Below, piece by piece: positions 1-6,028 of a stretch of 7,685 bases of DNA. How positions within the stretch are numbered: the first letter of the stretch is position 1; each line of letters opens with the position of its first letter. The stretch comes from an uncultured Marvinbryantia sp. Its GTDB lineage: Bacteria > Bacillota > Clostridia > Lachnospirales > Lachnospiraceae. The notes under the pieces are model-generated. The model was not told the DNA's origin and ran no database searches. It saw nothing but the letters and a program-made list of their open reading frames with translations. The stretch spans positions 1 to 7,685 of the forward strand of contig CALDMO010000008.1 of the NCBI GenBank assembly GCA_937915375.1, read 5' to 3'. The position numbers were made by a program, and so were the translations under genes.

Positions 1-476
1 CCTGGGAAGATACTACTTGGGAAACGGAAGCGACCTGGGAAGATACTACTTGGGAGACAGAGGCGCCGACAGTAGAGGAAACAGAGCCTCCGGTGGAAGA
101 AACCGAACCGCCGACAGAGGAAACCGAAGCGCCGTCTGTAAATGCAAGCAGTTCAGATTTGGATCTTCTGGCAGCAATCATTTACTGTGAAGCTGGAAAT
201 CAGAGTATGGAAGGAAAAATTGCGGTAGGACAGGTTGTAATGAATCGTGTGGCAAGTCCGTCCTTTGCCAATACGATCCGCGATGTTATTTACGAACCGG
301 GTCAGTTTACACCGGCGATGACCGGATGGCTGGATCAGGTACTTGGCAGCGCTCCGCAGGATTGCTACGATGCGGCAACAGCAGCGTTAAACGGAGAAGG
401 TACTGTAGGCGGTGCCCTGTATTTCAATACAGGAAGCGGTCAGGGTATTCAGATCGGAGATCATCAGTTCTATTAA
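1..476 (+). CDS. Cell wall hydrolase, SleB-like (Hydrolase_2), 5'-truncated
   Basis: The gene enters from upstream; its reading frame is open from base 3 to the TAA at 474-476, so the in-window GTG at 93 is not a credible start. The first ~50 codons encode a low-complexity Trp/Glu/Thr/Pro linker beginning with an 11-residue repeat (WEDTTWETEAT). After it comes a compact C-terminal domain of about 105 residues matching the SleB/CwlJ family (PF07486): the opening LAAIIYCEAGNQ with the likely catalytic Glu, then AVGQVVMNRV, VIYEPGQFTP, GALYFN and the closing IGDHQFY. Family members are peptidoglycan lytic enzymes; SleB itself is a spore-cortex lytic enzyme, but similar domains occur in vegetative secreted hydrolases. 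The linker suggests an exported protein whose signal peptide and any binding domains lie outside the window. The family call is confident; a spore-specific role is not shown. Confidence 0.88.
   Translation, partial: WEDTTWETEATWEDTTWETEAPTVEETEPPVEETEPPTEETEAPSVNASSSDLDLLAAIIYCEAGNQSMEGKIAVGQVVMNRVASPSFANTIRDVIYEPGQFTPAMTGWLDQVLGSAPQDCYDAATAALNGEGTVGGALYFNTGSGQGIQIGDHQFY
3..68 (+). repeat. 33-bp tandem repeat inside the hydrolase linker
   Basis: Two adjacent 33-base units (3-35 and 36-68) begin with the same 20 bases, tgggaagatactacttggga. Differences are confined to the last third: several synonymous changes and one Thr-to-Pro change. Each unit encodes 11 residues (WEDTTWETEA plus T or P). 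The two bases before unit 1 (cc) match the end of a preceding unit, so the array probably continues upstream. A degenerate ETEPP/ETEAP pattern follows to about base 135. Confidence 0.85.
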
Positions 477-496
477 AAATCATAATGGGAAATACA

Positions 497-526
497 GAGT
501 CGTTCCGAAAGGAGCGGCTCTTTTTT
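497..526 (+). terminator. Intrinsic terminator after the hydrolase gene
   Basis: A 10-bp stem (497-506 with 511-520; all positions pair, two as G-U) is closed by a GAAA tetraloop at 507-510 and followed directly by six T at 521-526. It lies 20 bases after the hydrolase stop codon and separates it from the nfeD unit. Confidence 0.92.
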
Positions 527-555
527 AACAATTTCCGGAATTGCGTGAAAACTGG

Positions 556-584
556 TTTACCAATAGAAATCTTTGATGTATAAT
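556..584 (+). promoter_or_regulatory. Sigma-A type promoter for nfeD-SPFH unit
   Basis: A perfect -10 box TATAAT at 579-584 sits 17 bases downstream of TTTACC at 556-561 (4 of 6 matches to TTGACA). Transcription would start near 590, giving a leader of about 40 bases before the GTG start at 633. It lies just after the upstream terminator, which fits an independent transcription unit. Confidence 0.75.
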
Positions 585-616
585 AAAGCATAACAAAATA
601 ACTGGCATAGTGATGC

Positions 617-626
617 GAGGGGGGGG
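617..626 (+). promoter_or_regulatory. nfeD ribosome binding site with a run of eight G
   Basis: The sequence GA followed by eight G (619-626) ends six bases before the GTG at 633. It is the only Shine-Dalgarno-like element here and supports the GTG start. The homopolymer could slip in replication and alter spacing to the start codon. Confidence 0.7.
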
Positions 627-632
627 ATTTTT

Positions 633-1067
633 GTGGAACCGATATATTGGTTGCTCCTGTTTATATTGCTGCTGGTGGTCGAATTTCTGACAGTGGGTCT
701 GACGACTATATGGTTTGCCGGTGGTGCGGTTGCTGCAATGGTGGTGAATATGCTCGGAGGCAATATCTGGATTCAGATGATTGTGTTTTTGGCGGCTTCG
801 CTTTTGCTTCTGATTTTCACACGGCCGTTTGCGGTGCGCTATATCAACCGCGGGCGTGTTGACACCAATATTGATAAATTGATTGGTGCGGAGGCTGTTG
901 TGACAGAGTCAATCAATAATTTAGAAAGCACCGGAAAGGTGCAGGTCAACGGCTTGGAATGGACGGCGCGCAGCAAAGAGGCGGATGCGCTTATCGAAAA
1001 CGGAACAACAGTGGAGATTCTGTCAATTGAAGGGGTAAAATTAATTGTAAAAGAGAAGGAGGCATAA
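633..1067 (+). CDS. Short NfeD-like membrane protein (NfeD1b type)
   Basis: The 144-residue protein has three hydrophobic segments (about residues 4-23, 25-43 and 45-62). A basic junction (TRPFAVRYINRGR) leads to a soluble C-terminal domain at about 83-141 beginning IGAEAVVTESI, the pattern of the NfeD OB-fold domain (PF01957). The ClpP-like protease domain of long NfeD proteins is absent, so this is the short form. Short NfeD proteins are membrane partners of stomatin/SPFH proteins and are thought to help assemble or anchor SPFH oligomers; exact biochemistry is poorly known. The GTG start is chosen because it follows the only ribosome-binding-like element and keeps the first membrane segment whole. 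The SPFH gene follows after three bases, so the two are surely co-transcribed. Confidence 0.85.
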   Translation: MEPIYWLLLFILLLVVEFLTVGLTTIWFAGGAVAAMVVNMLGGNIWIQMIVFLAASLLLLIFTRPFAVRYINRGRVDTNIDKLIGAEAVVTESINNLESTGKVQVNGLEWTARSKEADALIENGTTVEILSIEGVKLIVKEKEA

Positions 1068-1070
1068 AAA

Positions 1071-1985
1071 ATGTTATTTATTATTCTGGCACTTATTGTG
1101 ATTGTCATTTTGGCAGCAAATGTGAAGGTAGTACCACAGGCGTACGCAATGGTGATTGAGCGTCTGGGCGGCTATCGTGCAACTTGGGGAGTGGGCGTAC
1201 ATTTTAAAATGCCAATTCTTGACCGTGTTGCGAAAAAGGTACTGTTAAAAGAACAGGTTGTGGATTTCGCACCGCAGCCGGTTATTACAAAAGATAATGT
1301 AACGATGCAGATTGATACGGTTGTATTTTTCCAGATTACAGATCCGAAGTTGTATGCTTACGGTGTGGAAAATCCGATCATGGCAATTGAAAATCTGACT
1401 GCAACGACTTTGCGAAATATTATCGGTGATCTGGAGCTGGACGAAACCTTAACCTCAAGAGAGACGATCAATACCAAGATGCGGGCGTCTTTGGATATAG
1501 CGACAGATCCGTGGGGAATCAAGGTAAATCGTGTGGAACTGAAAAATATCATTCCGCCGGCTGCGATTCAGGAAGCGATGGAAAAGCAGATGAAGGCAGA
1601 ACGTGAGCGTCGTGAGACGATTCTGATGGCAGAGGGTGAAAAGAAATCAGCGATCTTGATCGCGGAAGGTAAAAAACAGTCCATCATCCTTGATGCGGAG
1701 GCTGAAAAGCAGGCTGCGATTTTAAAAGCGGAAGCAGAGAAAGAAAAAATGATCCGCGAAGCGGAAGGTGAAGCGGAAGCGATCCTAAAAGTGCAGCAGG
1801 CGAACGCTGATGGTATCCGTTTCTTAAAGGAAGCGGGAGCAGATCAGAGCGTGCTGGCGCTCAAGAGCTTTGAGGCGATGACGAAGGTAGCCGATGGTCA
1901 GGCAACCAAGATTATCATTCCATCAGAGCTGCAGAATATGGCAGGTTTTGTAAAATCTGCGGTTGAGATTGCAAAGAGTGAATAA
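1071..1985 (+). CDS. Stomatin-like SPFH/Band 7 protein (paraslipin/QmcA type)
   Basis: The protein is 304 residues. One N-terminal membrane segment (about 2-17) is followed by an SPFH/Band 7 domain (about 19-180) with typical stretches VVPQAYAMVIERLGGY, PILDRV, VITKDNVTMQIDTVVFFQITDP, TTLRNIIGDLELDETLTSR and WGIKVNRVELKNIIPP. A long Glu/Ala/Lys-rich coiled coil (about 165-245) carries repeats such as AEGEKKSAIL, AEAEKQAAIL and EAEGEAEAIL, typical of stomatin oligomerisation regions. The C-terminus (ELQNMAGFVKSAVEIAK) is amphipathic. Such proteins form large rings that organise membrane microdomains. The start is firm: AAGGAGG at 1056-1062 lies eight bases upstream of ATG. Pairing with a short NfeD gene fits the paraslipin class. 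Its client proteins cannot be told from this sequence. Confidence 0.93.
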   Translation: MLFIILALIVIVILAANVKVVPQAYAMVIERLGGYRATWGVGVHFKMPILDRVAKKVLLKEQVVDFAPQPVITKDNVTMQIDTVVFFQITDPKLYAYGVENPIMAIENLTATTLRNIIGDLELDETLTSRETINTKMRASLDIATDPWGIKVNRVELKNIIPPAAIQEAMEKQMKAERERRETILMAEGEKKSAILIAEGKKQSIILDAEAEKQAAILKAEAEKEKMIREAEGEAEAILKVQQANADGIRFLKEAGADQSVLALKSFEAMTKVADGQATKIIIPSELQNMAGFVKSAVEIAKSE

Positions 1986-1992
1986 ATAGCTG

Positions 1993-2030
1993 CCTGCCCG
2001 AGCTGTCGAAAGCCGGGCAGGTCTTTCCTT
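1993..2030 (+). terminator. Intrinsic terminator after the SPFH gene
   Basis: CCTGCCCG (1993-2000) pairs perfectly with CGGGCAGG (2014-2021). GCT/AGC (2002-2004 with 2011-2013) extends the stem across a single bulged A, with the hexaloop GTCGAA. A mixed pyrimidine tract (TCTTTCCTT) follows rather than a pure T run, so efficiency may be moderate. Confidence 0.82.
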
Positions 2031-2060
2031 TGGCATCGGAAACGTTCGATTTTTGATGAC

Positions 2061-2082
2061 AAAAAACTCCGCGGAATCTTTT
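2061..2082. promoter_or_regulatory. Imperfect palindrome upstream of argF, possible operator
   Basis: The exact 8-bp palindrome TCCGCGGA (2068-2075) is flanked by A-rich and T-rich arms, giving a 22-bp inverted repeat with 9 of 11 positions symmetric. It has no usable loop, so it is more plausible as a protein-binding site in DNA than as a terminator. It does not resemble the known ARG-box consensus. AT-rich sequence at 2079-2110 probably includes the argF promoter (TATGGT at 2103-2108 is a weak -10), but I see no convincing -35 box. Confidence 0.3.
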
Positions 2083-2115
2083 TTAGTTTTAAATTAAGAA
2101 AATATGGTTTGCAGA

Positions 2116-2123
2116 AGGGGAGG
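2116..2123 (+). promoter_or_regulatory. argF: argF ribosome binding site fixing a TTG start
   Basis: AGGGGAGG at 2116-2123 stands eight bases before the TTG at 2132. No in-frame ATG lies near the conserved N-terminus (the next Met is past residue 70), so the TTG start is well supported. Confidence 0.85.
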
Positions 2124-2131
2124 AAACAATT

Positions 2132-3133
2132 TTGATTAGTTTAAAAGGACGTCATTTTTTGACACTGAAAGATTATACACCTGAGGAAATCGTTTATTTG
2201 CTGGATCTGGCAGCGGAATTAAAGGAAAAAAAGAAAAAGGGCATTCCGGTAGATTTTCACAGAGGGAAAAATATTGCTCTGATTTTTGAAAAGACCAGTA
2301 CTCGTACCCGTTGTTCTTTTGAAGTGGCAGCGCATGATCTTGGTATGGGCTGTACATATCTTGATCCGAGCAGTTCCCAGATCGGTAAGAAAGAGAGTAT
2401 TGCCGATACCGCGCGTGTACTCGGCAGAATGTTTGATGGAATTGAATACCGCGGTTATGGACAGGAAATTGTAGAGGAATTGGCAGCACATGCAGGAGTG
2501 CCGGTGTGGAATGGCTTGACGAATGAATACCATCCGACGCAGATGCTGGCAGATCTGTTGACTATTCGGGAACATTTCGGAGATCTGAAAGGACGCAGAC
2601 TTGTCTATATGGGCGATGCGCGTTACAATATGGGAAATTCTTTGATGATCGCGTGTGCGAAAATGGGTATGCACTTTGTTGCCTGTACCACAAAGAAATA
2701 TTTTCCGAATGAAGAGCTTGTAAAAATTTGTGAAGCTTATGCGGCAAAATCGGGAGCGACGATCACATTGACAGAGGATGTGGAAACCGGTACGAAAAAT
2801 GCCGATGTAATTTATACCGATGTATGGGTTTCTATGGGAGAACCGGATGAGGTATGGGAGGAACGTATTCAAGATCTGACTCCATACAAAGTGACAAAGG
2901 CTGTGATGGAAAATGCCGGAGAGAAAGCAATTTTCCTGCATTGTCTTCCTGCATTTCATGATTTGAAAACAAAGATCGGCAGCCAGATTTATGAGCGCTT
3001 CGGTGTGACGGATATGGAAGTAACCAGCGAAGTATTTGAATCTCCGCAGTCTAAAGTATTTGATGAAGCAGAAAACAGAATGCATACGATCAAGGCCGTT
3101 ATGGCGGCAACTCTGGGAGATCAGCGGGCATAA
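2132..3133 (+). CDS. argF: Ornithine carbamoyltransferase
   Basis: This enzyme joins carbamoyl phosphate and ornithine to make citrulline in arginine synthesis; the catabolic form runs the reverse in the arginine deiminase pathway. The 333-residue protein has the carbamoyl-phosphate motif STRTR (56-60), HPTQ (134-137), GDARYNMGNS (161-170), the ornithine-site DVWVSMGE (230-237) and the catalytic HCLPAF (270-275). It ends with the expected EVFES...VFDEAENRMHTIKAVM. Its length and the GDAR-N-MGNS form match the long E. coli ArgF/ArcB group rather than the ~319-residue B. subtilis type. No arcA or arcC is visible, so a biosynthetic role is the default, but arcB cannot be excluded. The TTG start has a strong ribosome binding site. 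Its stop codon overlaps the birA start by one base (TAATG), making it the first gene of a four-gene operon. Confidence 0.95.
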   Translation: MISLKGRHFLTLKDYTPEEIVYLLDLAAELKEKKKKGIPVDFHRGKNIALIFEKTSTRTRCSFEVAAHDLGMGCTYLDPSSSQIGKKESIADTARVLGRMFDGIEYRGYGQEIVEELAAHAGVPVWNGLTNEYHPTQMLADLLTIREHFGDLKGRRLVYMGDARYNMGNSLMIACAKMGMHFVACTTKKYFPNEELVKICEAYAAKSGATITLTEDVETGTKNADVIYTDVWVSMGEPDEVWEERIQDLTPYKVTKAVMENAGEKAIFLHCLPAFHDLKTKIGSQIYERFGVTDMEVTSEVFESPQSKVFDEAENRMHTIKAVMAATLGDQRA

Positions 3134-4113
3134 TGAAAAGTAAGATTTTGAACATTCTTCGGACAAAAAATGATTATGTTTCCGGTCAGGAACTGTGTGA
3201 ATACTTTGGTGTGACACGTACGGCCATTTGGAAGGGAATCCGTCAGCTGAGAGAGGAAGGCTATCAAATTGACGCAGTGCAAAATAAAGGCTATCGTTTG
3301 GTTGAATCACCGGATCTGATTACCGGTGTGGAATTAGGCAGCCGGATGGAGACAAAATGGGCAGGGCGCAAACTTGTTTATCTGGATGAGGTAGATTCAA
3401 CGAATAATTACGCCAGAAAGCTGGCGGAGGATGGTGCGCCGCATGGAACGCTGGTGGTTGCTGAGTATCAGAACGGCGGTAAGGGAAGACGAGGGCGTAC
3501 TTGGGTGATGCCGCATGGACAGGCTATTGCTATGAGTCTGATTGCGCGTCCGGATATCCGCCCAGAGAAGGCTTCCATGATGACGCTGGTGATCGGTATC
3601 GCGGCGGCAAAAGCGATTCGGGAAGTGACCGGACTTGGTGCAAAAATTAAATGGCCGAATGATATTGTGGTCAATGGCAAAAAAATTTCCGGTATTCTTA
3701 CAGAAATGAGTGCAGAAATGGACGGAATCAATTATGTGGTGATTGGTATCGGTATTAATGCAAATTTCACGGAGTTTCCGGAGGAACTAAGAGAAACAGC
3801 GACTTCTTTACAGCAGCAACTAGGACATTCGGTAGACCGCGGCGCTGTTATCTGTGCGATCATGAAAGAATTCGAGGCATATTATGAAAATTTCATGGAA
3901 ACACAAAGTATGAAAGGGCTGGCAGAAGAATATCAGCAGATGTTGGTGAATTTAAACCGACAGGTTCGCGTGCTGGAACCCGGAAATGAATACAGCGGTA
4001 TTGCCAGAGGAATCGATGAAGCAGGACAGCTTTTGGTTGAGAAAGAGAATGGGGAAACGGCTGCTGTGTATGCGGGAGAAGTTTCGGTGAGGGGAATTTA
4101 TAATTATGTATAA
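3133..4113 (+). CDS. birA: Bifunctional biotin--protein ligase / biotin operon repressor
   Basis: BirA activates biotin to biotinyl-5'-AMP and transfers it to a lysine of biotin-dependent carboxylases; group II forms also repress biotin genes. The 326-residue protein has an N-terminal winged helix-turn-helix (about 1-58; SGQELCEYFGVTRTAIWKGI then a wing ending NKGYRL). The catalytic domain shows DEVDSTNNYA (85-94), the biotinyl-AMP loop GKGRRGRTW (116-124), KWPND (173-177) and KISGILTE (184-191). A C-terminal SH3-like domain (about 272-320) ends GEVSVRG. All key motifs are present, so it should be both ligase and DNA-binding regulator. The ATG overlaps the argF stop; a GGGAG at 3115-3119 is rather distant (13 bases), which suggests translational coupling. 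No biotin operator or biotin-synthesis gene is seen here, so its targets lie elsewhere. Confidence 0.95.
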   Translation: MKSKILNILRTKNDYVSGQELCEYFGVTRTAIWKGIRQLREEGYQIDAVQNKGYRLVESPDLITGVELGSRMETKWAGRKLVYLDEVDSTNNYARKLAEDGAPHGTLVVAEYQNGGKGRRGRTWVMPHGQAIAMSLIARPDIRPEKASMMTLVIGIAAAKAIREVTGLGAKIKWPNDIVVNGKKISGILTEMSAEMDGINYVVIGIGINANFTEFPEELRETATSLQQQLGHSVDRGAVICAIMKEFEAYYENFMETQSMKGLAEEYQQMLVNLNRQVRVLEPGNEYSGIARGIDEAGQLLVEKENGETAAVYAGEVSVRGIYNYV

Positions 4114-4441
4114 GGATAAAGTAGTATTATGTGCGGCAAGCGCCTACAATGAAAAATTTTATTTTAATGATGATTTTGCATCTCTTCCGGATTCTGTTCA
4201 GGATGAACTGAAAATTCTTTGCGTACTGTATACGCAGGATGTGGGTGGCGTTCTTTCGCTGGAATTTGATGAAGAGGGAAATTTGGATTTTCATACAGAG
4301 GCCGCTTCTGATGATTTTTCCTATGACGAGATTGGAAGTGTGTTAAAAATCCGCGAGATTCAGCGCAATAAAAAAGAGCTTCTGGAATCGCTGGAAATGT
4401 ATTATCGGATATTTTTTATGAATGGAGAGCAGAACGTATGA
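4106..4441 (+). CDS. Small uncharacterised protein (DUF6145-like)
   Basis: The 111-residue acidic protein has no signal peptide or membrane segment, so it is probably cytoplasmic. Features visible: a start MYKDKVVLCAASAYNEKFYF, a central hydrophobic strand-like part (LKILCVLYTQDVGGVLSLEF), an acidic stretch (FDEEGNLDFHTEAASDDFSYDEIG) and a predicted C-terminal helix (LKIREIQRNKKELLESLEMYYRIFF). It resembles what I recall as DUF6145, small proteins of Lachnospiraceae found at this same position; that name is from memory. No catalytic motif is evident. It starts inside birA (8-base overlap; GAGGGG at 4089-4094) and its TGA overlaps the dusB ATG by four bases, so it is translated as part of this operon. 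Overlap at both ends and clean family-like sequence argue that it is a real gene. Confidence 0.8.
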   Translation: MYKDKVVLCAASAYNEKFYFNDDFASLPDSVQDELKILCVLYTQDVGGVLSLEFDEEGNLDFHTEAASDDFSYDEIGSVLKIREIQRNKKELLESLEMYYRIFFMNGEQNV

Positions 4442-5397
4442 GTTTAAAAATTGGAAATGTAGAACTTTCCAACCCTTATATACTGGCTCCGATGGCAGGT
4501 GTGACAGACCTGCCATTTCGTTTGCTGTGTAAAGAAATGGGCGTCGGCCTTTTGAGTATGGAGATGGTCAGCGCCAAGGCGATTTCTTTTCGTAACCGCA
4601 ATACAAAAAAACTGTTGGAAATTGGTGAGGGAGAACAGCCGGTCGCATTGCAATTGTTTGGAAGTGATTCGGTGATCGTCAGTGAGGCGGCAAAGTATAT
4701 TGAACACCTTCCGTTTGATATTCTGGATATTAACATGGGGTGTCCAGTGCCGAAGGTGGTTGGAAACGGAGAAGGGTCCGCTTTGATGAAAAATCCGTCG
4801 CTTGCGGAAGAGATTGTGCGAAAGACTGCTGCGGCAATACAAAAACCTGTGACGGTGAAATTCCGTAAAGGGTTTGATGAAAACAGTGTTAATGCGGTGG
4901 AGTTTGCAAAACGCATGGAGGCAGCGGGCGCTGCAGCGGTAGCGGTGCATGGCAGAACACGGGAACAGTATTATTCCGGAACGGCGGATTGGGAAATTAT
5001 TCGCAAGGTGAAAGAGGCGGTTTCTATTCCGGTAATCGGAAACGGTGATGTGGACGGTCCGGTGAGTGCGCATAAAATGATGGAACAGACTGGCTGCGAT
5101 GGCGTGATGGTTGGACGGGCCAGTCGAGGAAATCCATGGATATTCCGGGAACTTCTTGCATATGATAAAAATGGTACGGTGTCCGGGAAACCGACGCGCG
5201 CCGAAATACGCGAGATGATCCTGCGCCATGCGCGGCTGCAGGCAGAGTATATCGGAGAGTATTCGGGTATTCGTGAGATGCGCAAGCATGTCGCATGGTA
5301 TACCGCGGGACTTCCGCATAGTGCGGCGATTCGCAGACGCGTCAATGAAATAGAAACTTTGGCAGATCTGGAAGAGATGCTCAAGGTATTTCAGTAG
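4438..5397 (+). CDS. dusB: tRNA-dihydrouridine synthase (DusB-like)
   Basis: Dus enzymes are FMN-dependent and reduce specific uridines to dihydrouridine in the tRNA D-loop using NADPH. The 319-residue protein is a TIM barrel plus C-terminal helical tRNA-binding domain. Visible motifs: APMAGVTD (17-24, FMN binding), MEMVSAKA (41-48), QLFG (72-75), DINMGCPVPKVVGNGEGSAL (97-116) with catalytic Cys102, VKFRKG (140-145), HGRTREQYYSG (171-181), GNGDV (201-205) and GVMVGRASRGNPW (222-234). Length and motifs fit the DusB/bacterial Dus1 group common in Firmicutes, though which uridine is modified cannot be read from sequence. ATG overlaps the preceding TGA (ATGA); GGAGAG at 4424-4429 is eight bases upstream. 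The following greA and lysS genes match a frequent Firmicutes arrangement (dus next to lysS). Confidence 0.94.
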   Translation: MSLKIGNVELSNPYILAPMAGVTDLPFRLLCKEMGVGLLSMEMVSAKAISFRNRNTKKLLEIGEGEQPVALQLFGSDSVIVSEAAKYIEHLPFDILDINMGCPVPKVVGNGEGSALMKNPSLAEEIVRKTAAAIQKPVTVKFRKGFDENSVNAVEFAKRMEAAGAAAVAVHGRTREQYYSGTADWEIIRKVKEAVSIPVIGNGDVDGPVSAHKMMEQTGCDGVMVGRASRGNPWIFRELLAYDKNGTVSGKPTRAEIREMILRHARLQAEYIGEYSGIREMRKHVAWYTAGLPHSAAIRRRVNEIETLADLEEMLKVFQ

Positions 5398-5450
5398 ATA
5401 TTTTGGGATTTAAAAAATCATGGAAATGTCTGCAAAAAGGGAAGTATTCC

Positions 5451-5479
5451 TTGACAGTCTGTGACGTATGATTTATAAT
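5451..5479 (+). promoter_or_regulatory. greA: Perfect consensus sigma-A promoter for greA
   Basis: TTGACA at 5451-5456 and TATAAT at 5474-5479 are separated by exactly 17 bases, so both boxes and the spacing match consensus. Transcription should begin near 5486, about 30 bases before the greA ATG. No clear terminator follows dusB (5398-5450), so read-through from the upstream operon may add to this. Confidence 0.93.
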
Positions 5480-5500
5480 ATTTTGAATGTTGTAAGGGAA

Positions 5501-5508
5501 GAAAGGTG
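5501..5508 (+). promoter_or_regulatory. greA: greA ribosome binding site deciding the start
   Basis: GAAAGGTG at 5501-5508 lies seven bases before ATG 5516. It selects that ATG over the in-frame ATG at 5468, which falls inside the promoter spacer, upstream of the predicted transcript start. Confidence 0.8.
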
Positions 5509-5515
5509 CAGGATA

Positions 5516-5995
5516 ATGGAAGGAAAGAAAAACTTATTAACATATGCGGGCTTAAAGGCACTGGAAGATGAGATGCATGATCTGAAAGTGAACAGAAGAA
5601 AGGAAGTTGCCGGCAAGATCAAAGAGGCAAGAGAACAGGGCGACCTTTCTGAAAACGCAGAATATGATGCAGCAAAAGATGAACAGCGTGATATTGAAGC
5701 TAGAATTGAGGAGATTGAAAAAATTCTCAAAAATGCTGAAGTAGTAGTAGAGGATGAGGTAGATCTTGGAAAGATCAATGTAGGTTGTACAGTGCTTCTT
5801 TATGATGAAGAATTTGAAGAGGAAGTAGAATATAAAATTGTCGGCTCTACAGAGGCAAACAGTATGCTGAACAAGATTTCCAATGAATCTCCGGTAGGCA
5901 AAGCTCTGATCGGCGCTGCAGTCGGTGATGAAATTGAAGTAGAGACACAGGTGGGTGTCTGCAAATACCGTGTACTTAAGATTCAGAGATCATAA
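5516..5995 (+). CDS. greA: Transcription elongation factor GreA
   Basis: GreA enters the RNA polymerase secondary channel and stimulates cleavage of backtracked RNA, rescuing stalled complexes. The protein is 159 residues, the usual length. It has an N-terminal coiled-coil hairpin (about 8-76) whose tip carries GDLSENAEYDAAK, with acidic residues D43 and E46 equivalent to the E. coli Mg2+-positioning pair. A C-terminal FKBP-like domain (about 83-159) includes the signature ISNESPVGKALIGAAVGDE (121-139). The frame opens at ATG 5468, but that codon lies in the promoter, so ATG 5516 is taken; this also restores normal length. It is probably a single-gene unit with its own strong promoter and a terminator, or partly co-transcribed with lysS. 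Confidence 0.96.
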   Translation: MEGKKNLLTYAGLKALEDEMHDLKVNRRKEVAGKIKEAREQGDLSENAEYDAAKDEQRDIEARIEEIEKILKNAEVVVEDEVDLGKINVGCTVLLYDEEFEEEVEYKIVGSTEANSMLNKISNESPVGKALIGAAVGDEIEVETQVGVCKYRVLKIQRS

Positions 5996-6028
5996 CATGT
6001 AAATTGCAGGACATGCTTTAACGTCAGC

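Noticed and set aside
93..476. Separate small gene starting at GTG 93
   Set aside because: The frame stays open to the window edge with continuous repeat-linker sequence, and no ribosome binding site precedes base 93; it is the end of a larger gene.
2219..3310. Long open frame on the - strand opposite argF and the birA start (363 codons)
   Set aside because: It mirrors a confidently identified + strand gene, has Cys/His/Arg-rich composition without domains, and no ribosome binding site or promoter was seen. It is a codon-bias shadow.
4444..5319. Long open frame on the - strand inside dusB (291 codons)
   Set aside because: It lies entirely within dusB and has no recognisable motif; composition is typical of an antisense shadow.
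5398..5450. Terminator after dusB
   Set aside because: Only a weak GGAAAT/ATTCC pairing with a long loop and no T run is present, so it cannot be supported.
5468..5515. N-terminal extension of GreA from ATG 5468
   Set aside because: The codons overlap the spacer and -10 box of a perfect promoter, and the shorter form has the family's normal length and a ribosome binding site.
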